From Panopea generosa (lineage: Eukaryota; Mollusca; Bivalvia; Adapedonta; Hiatellidae), in NCBI GenBank assembly GCA_029582155.1, contig CM055900.1, positions 48,456,736-48,520,735 on the forward strand: 64,000 nucleotides of DNA. The letters are read 5' to 3'. Below are positions 58,501 to 64,000 of the stretch, piece by piece. The translations under genes and the position numbers were made by a program. The first letter of the stretch is position 1; every line of letters begins with the position of its first letter. Under the pieces are notes generated by a model. That model made no database searches and was not told the origin of the DNA. It saw only the letters and a program-made list of their open reading frames with translations.

Positions 58501-61500
58501 TAACCGAGATGTTGCGTTAGCTTATTTTGTCAGACAATGACAAATAAACAAGACGTATAATCCGGGGTTTCTATAGAAGCTATTAATAGTCACGGGAGCA
58601 TAAACTTTTACGATTTAGAAGAAGAAAGGAGGTTCATATTTCCTGAATATTCAAAGGTAATTATTTCAGTGAAAATAGTGATACTCATATACTTAGACGC
58701 CGGCTCCTTGAATTGGACGATCCTCTCAGAGATTTACAAAAAATGTAGTGGGTCCTCCGGTAGGAACTTCAGGATCCGCTTACAAGAGATATCCCGTTCC
58801 AAGTAAAGTGCGTTTACCTTTGGTTCATCGCGACAGATTGTCGTTGTTGCAATCTGTGTTTATTTGATTAATGTAAAGTCCGTTCGAAGTAAATTTAGTT
58901 TATTTTTCAATGAAGGCGCAGTGTGTACCCAGACAATTACATTATCACGCACCAACCTTCATTTTAGCACTGGTGTGAAAGAAATTGCTATCATCATTAT
59001 TTAATTATCTGTATCGAGTCTGGAAATGTATGTTGCAGGAGTTACAATGTAGTAAATTATGCAGTGTCATAAATTTGAGCTTCAGATATGATTGACACCA
59101 TAACAGCAGTCCTTCGTAAGCCTGCCGTAAAAACTCACACCTCAATTCTTTGACTCAGTGATATGATTATTTCTGATTCTTTTGAGTCATGGAACTCAGT
59201 CACTGTTGAATGGCACTAACGGTGTTGCATGTTTACGACATGAACAGCTTCAGTAAAACCTGCCTGTGTTTTAGTGATTGCCCCCTGTGCTTCAAATAGT
59301 TACTTTTATAATATAACATCCATTATGTGATCACGTGAAGGTTAACATTTTCTGTCTCATCATACAGAAGCGTGTTATTACAGTGACTGTCAAAACACAT
59401 TCCCGGGTGGCAAACTCATGTTCCGTTTTTGTTTGTATCGGACATGGGTAATCTTCTAGAAATATGAAATGCCTCGAGTAGAATATTCAGGACATTTATG
59501 TTAGGTATTTTTCTCAAACACTTCTGTCAACCGTTTCAACAGAGACGAGATATCACGGTATTGTTTACATACACTCCAGAAGTTCACTCTTGGTGGAATT
59601 GTTTTATAAAAGTATTAAATGAAGCTTGGTGAAAATAAAGACCGTGGATAATACTTTTATGGGTATGTATGTGTTGTATTCTATGAAAATTATAAATGAA
59701 ATATCGTGGGTTGGACAACTTGAGTGCGGATTATACGGAACGTTCCGTCACAGTACCTTTACCGTTTTATGATGAGTCTAATTGGGTTCAAACGTTTTAT
59801 TTAAGAAAGTTTGTATGCATCTATTGTCTTCCTCTCCAATACAACTGGTAACTTGTAACGGATTGAAAATGATGCTAACTTCCTTTAACATACTTATTAC
59901 AACACAACGATGTTGCATAAAACATATTTTTGAAATAAAGAATATTGTGTGGTGTCATTAAGTAATACTAACGCATGCCTGAGTGAAATGTTAAGGTTAC
60001 AAAACGGGTATGTATCAAGATTTGAATGTTATTAAAACTTTTCTGCCGATATCCGGAATCGTTAACACTTTAAATTGTCATATTTTGAAACTGTTTCAAT
60101 GTTTCGTTAAAAAGGCTGACCCTGTGCAGTGTGCAGTATTCTGTTATGTATTTACCATTTTACAGTCGGCCATTACGCTTATGTTTTGATACTGTAATGT
60201 TCATTTGCATGGACATTTCACGTTTTATCTCCGTATTGCCACATCATCGTGCTGTTCTGACCAAACGAATACACACGTGTATAGCACCATCTATGTGTTT
60301 ACTGTATATTATAAACGGTGTCTCCATAATAACCGCTAAATAAAACGTATACCTAATCTGTGAGAGTGCACACATGCTTAATAGCTCTGATGGATCAGAA
60401 TCCTTAAATGGTGTTAAAACAGATGACGCTTTCTTTTTGTTTAATACGAACAGTCCTCACTTTTCTTATATATATAACGTATATGGAGCGATAATTTAAA
60501 CGAAAGCAACACTGATTCTAAAACATTTATATACATGAAGATTTATGTTATTTTTTTTCTAAACAAGTATGTCATTTTAATTCATTTTCAAAATGACTGA
60601 TTTAACAATGATTGGTATTTGGCTACTTTTTTGTGATTATATCGAGTCTACATTTCATAATAATTCAAGCTTTAATCAACTTTAATCGCAGTCACATCAA
60701 GTAAAGGATCAATAAAGGTATCTTTAAGTTCTATATTGTCTTATCTACTTTCACAACTCAATGCATGAACACTGAATCTGTTATAGAGTTACGACCCCGT
60801 ACACCGTGTACCTGTGTTCTAAGGTAACTAGAAACAAGTTTCTAGGTCCAACAAGTTGAAAAGTTGTATCGAAATCTCACCTACTCTACATTGATTTCAA
60901 CGACTCAGCAACTCATAATTGACTTATGATGACCTGTACTTTGGAACCTATGGACGTATTGTCAAAGCATCTTGGTCATTGTTCCGACATATTCTTAACG
61001 TAATGTTGACACGATATAGTCAAATTTAGTATTATTGTCACTTTTCTATCATATTTCAATTCCATTTGCGTTGTAGCTTAGTATCAAAATGGATATTTTC
61101 ATAGTATTGCAAACAAGTTTTGAGGCATTTTACAGTTGAGAATGTGCAGTTTCTGTAATCCTTTAAACGGTCCCTGAAATGTATAACATTCTAAATATTA
61201 TAATTGTAATTATAGCAATGAATTTATTAAAATGTATTTCATACAGTCTTGATATCGTGTAGTAGGTAGGTTTTAGTATAGTCTTCAAACAGTCTTTATA
61301 ACTAATCACGCTGAATGTCATTTCAATAGTAGTAATCAAGCAGAAATTTAGTGTCTATTAACATATTGCAAATCTTACTATATTAAGTTTTCAGTTATAT
61401 CTTTGACATATCTCGGGAATCTTTCTTTCAAATTACAGTCATAGCTCAGTTATACGTAAATGATATTTCGTTCCCATTACTGTAGTGTTTCAGTCACGTG

Positions 61501-62954
61501 TATGTTCAAATTTATTTTAATTTCAGTCTTGTATATTTTGCGTTAAGCTTTATATATATTTTCAAGTACATTTAAGTTCTTTCAGTTTCTTTAAGACTTT
61601 ATGCATTTTAAGAAATATATAACTATGCAAATACTATAAATAAAATTGATTTGAATTATGACATAATATTATTCAACTCAATATAATGTAATATCAATCG
61701 ATGTAACACCGTAACAATATAAATTAAACCCAATGCAAATGAAAAATAATACATAAGGAACGATCACTCTATCTGTCTCATCTTGTGTTGGTTACAACAT
61801 GTTACCTCCCATTTTACGTAGAGAAAGTGGTACATAAATAAATGTCTATGTCTAATTTTGTCCAATCACAATAAATTCAGGCCTAGTAACCTGTCTTCTA
61901 TTATTGAGACAATGTATACCATAAAATGTCCAAATTATAGTTTGATTCCTACCTTTTTAAGAAATCAGCATCCCTCATTTCTGCAACATGCAAATCTGCC
62001 AGTTTCTGTTAACGTCTCATACCACTTTGACATTTCCTCTAGGGCGCCATTGTTACATATATGTCCATATCATAGTGACAAAACACTGACTGAAAATATG
62101 AAATTATAAAGAAAATAAATCATACCTTGACCAGGTTTTTATTTTAAATCAATGGTTTTGTGATACCTATCATAATATTTCAATTGTTTTCACATAATGC
62201 AGTTCGAACCAACAATTCTAAAATGATAAAGAATTACCTAAAAATCGTGTATTAGCATAAAATATTCAGTGGTGATTTCTAAAGTACTGACCTTTCAACA
62301 TATGTTAGTGAAAAATAAATCATTGCAATACAAAGCCCTGAAATAAAAAGGGAAAAGAAAGAGAATTTAATTTGTATTTCTACTTGCTTCGTCTGTTGGT
62401 CCAGAGTTCTCAAGGCATATACTAATAGTGTGAGTCCTTAAATGTGTCTAAAGAAGCCAGATGGCAGTATGGTTATAGCAGAAGTTCACTTCTACTGATT
62501 GATTTTACAATTGAATTGCTAATTCACATATGTAGGCATGTTTTAAAACAGTATTCCGATTGCCACTTTGTCTTTTTCAGTAATTCACATATTTTTTTCA
62601 TGGTGCTAAAGCTGGTGTTGTGACAATTAATGCTTTGTTTGCAGCCTTGATAGTAGAGGATAAGTAATCATAGTGTAATTATATAACGCTCTTTATAACT
62701 TAACATTGTCGTTTAACATCCAATGCAAACAAAGCCTGAGCTTTTTTAAAAGAGTCCCATGTATAGAGCTGTAAAGCATATTTCTTTTTAGAATTTGAAG
62801 AAATATGTGAACTACTTATGCATGGTGTATGGTTTTGTATCGAATGTAATTATAACTCAAGCACATGTAACTGATAACTTTCTCAACGTGAATCAGTGTT
62901 GAGAGACAAATGATAATGAGGTACTATGGCATATATCAATAATTATCACGGAGA

Positions 62955-63025
62955 CTGTAGCTGGGTGGGGATTTGAAATCGCAACCCAGGCGAGCTTTTG
63001 CGATCGCCTTGTGCCCGTCGTTTAC
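62955..63025 (-). mobile_element. tRNA-like SINE remnant
   Basis: The minus strand has GGGCACAAGGCGATCGC (box A-like) and GCGATTTCAAATCCCCAC (box B-like). Confidence 0.35.
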
Positions 63026-63449
63026 CTTTAGTTGAAACAATTTCTTCTCTGAAACCGATTGACACGCTTTCATCAATATTAAGGTAAATCATTACATAAA
63101 GCTCTGTCAAGTAAGTTCAAAACATGACCCTTTGATCAAATTTGGTCCCGCCCACAGGGCGGCCTGCATTTGTTTCCTTTTCTCTTGAAATGCATTTTGA
63201 CATATTCATGGTCATCATTTTGTTTTCATGGCATTGTTGGTCTATTTCGAACATTCAGAAGCATTGTCATGTTAAAATTATTAAACAAAAAATAAAAGAT
63301 TTAGAAATGGCGTAATGAATGCAATATTTCACTGAAACTTTACTGAAAAAAATCTCTTGGATGAATATTGTCCCTACTTTTCTCATCATAATTTTGTAGC
63401 ACAGGGGAGGTTTACAAACAATAAAATGTAAGTTTCACGTCTTTCATTT

Positions 63450-64000
63450 GGGTCTCTCTCTATGAATGACAAGCATAGTAAATTATTCATCGCCGTCTAT
63501 CACCCGTCGTCCATCTTTTAACATTTTTCTTGTTGACGCAACAGTACCGATTTCACCATTTTTCAACGAATCTTTACCAACTTGTACGGCAGTTATGTAA
63601 CAACAAGATATCGGACGAGTTCTTGAACCAGCGTGATTCAGCCACAAATACCCCCATATCAGGGTTTATAAGCATTGATGGCCCTGTACTGTGTGGCTGT
63701 CAGTCAAATAATAGTTGTGTGCACTCTCGCACCTGTATGTTTAATTGGCTCTTCACCAAACTTACATAATAGATCTATAACCATAATATCTTGGACAAGT
63801 TCTTGAACTGGCTAAATTAGATGATGATGCCTGAAATGGCCCATGAAACTTAATACAATACACTTATTGACCTTGAGTGCAGTGCACTCTACTACCAGTA
63901 TTTTCCATTTAGCTCTCTACAAACGTGCAGTTGTTATATAACCGTAATATCTTACACATATTTTTAATTGGCCTAATTATTTAATAATGAAATTATATCT
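63450..64000. repeat. Degenerate tandem repeat at the window edge
   Basis: GGACRAGTTCTTGAACYRGC recurs at about 63615 and 63794 (offset about 178 bp), and a GTACGGCAGTTATGTAACAA / GTGCAGTTGTTATATAACCG motif recurs at 63583 and 63926. The array continues past the right edge. The 79-codon plus frame at 63530-63769 lies in it and is probably not a gene. Confidence 0.55.

Larger units (their letters stand above)
55010..63440. other. Long gene-poor stretch
   Basis: About 8.4 kb of AT-rich DNA with two SINE remnants (55340-55530, 62955-63025). Open frames here are short, lack splice context and match nothing I recognise. Confidence 0.4.

Overview
The window is AT-rich, gene-poor eukaryotic nuclear DNA. 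Spliced coding exons with GT/AG introns, tRNA-derived SINEs, a decayed non-LTR retrotransposon, small inverted-repeat DNA transposons and many minisatellites all point to an invertebrate animal. SINE tails, GAC-rich dispersed repeats and general repeat style suggest a mollusc, probably a bivalve; that placement is inference. Nothing looks prokaryotic, viral or organellar.

Only one gene is certain: a classical water-channel aquaporin on the minus strand in three coding exons (38500-37946, 33919-33839, 32708-32493), giving 283 residues with both NPA motifs and a complete F/H/C/R selectivity filter. Weaker protein-coding candidates are an unrecognised ORF at 15.3 kb, a short peptidase-like block at 16.4 kb, two paralogous exon-like blocks at 23.1-23.7 kb, and a possible secreted-protein exon pair on the minus strand at 55.0-53.7 kb.

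Layout: 0.6-2.2 kb is a MULE-like non-autonomous DNA transposon with 8-bp target duplications, containing a SINE and a small MITE. 3.1-4.1 kb is a 45-bp minisatellite, followed by a CA/CG microsatellite. 7.3 kb and 17.9 kb hold 3' remnants of LINEs. 8.4-9.8 kb has local duplications. 10.5-13.2 kb is a frameshifted LINE with endonuclease and reverse transcriptase. 14.2-14.8 kb is a 32-bp minisatellite. 20.1-21.4 kb is a 22-bp satellite with an 88-bp higher-order period. 22-26.4 kb has hairpin elements and direct duplications. 29-31.3 kb holds a diverged duplication around a dispersed repeat. 32.5-38.5 kb is the aquaporin gene. 42.5-45 kb is a long dispersed repeat with an internal array of about 320 bp units, interrupted by a foldback element. 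46.2-47.6 kb is a three-copy local duplication with an almost unchanged core. 50.4-50.7 kb is a SINE with a perfect 13-bp target duplication. 55-64 kb is nearly featureless apart from SINE remnants and a degenerate repeat at the right edge.

The genes do not form a visible pathway. The window reads as one aquaporin locus in a repeat-dense intergenic landscape. I found no convincing new multi-gene system. The most informative features are nested insertions whose target duplications or empty sites can be read directly.
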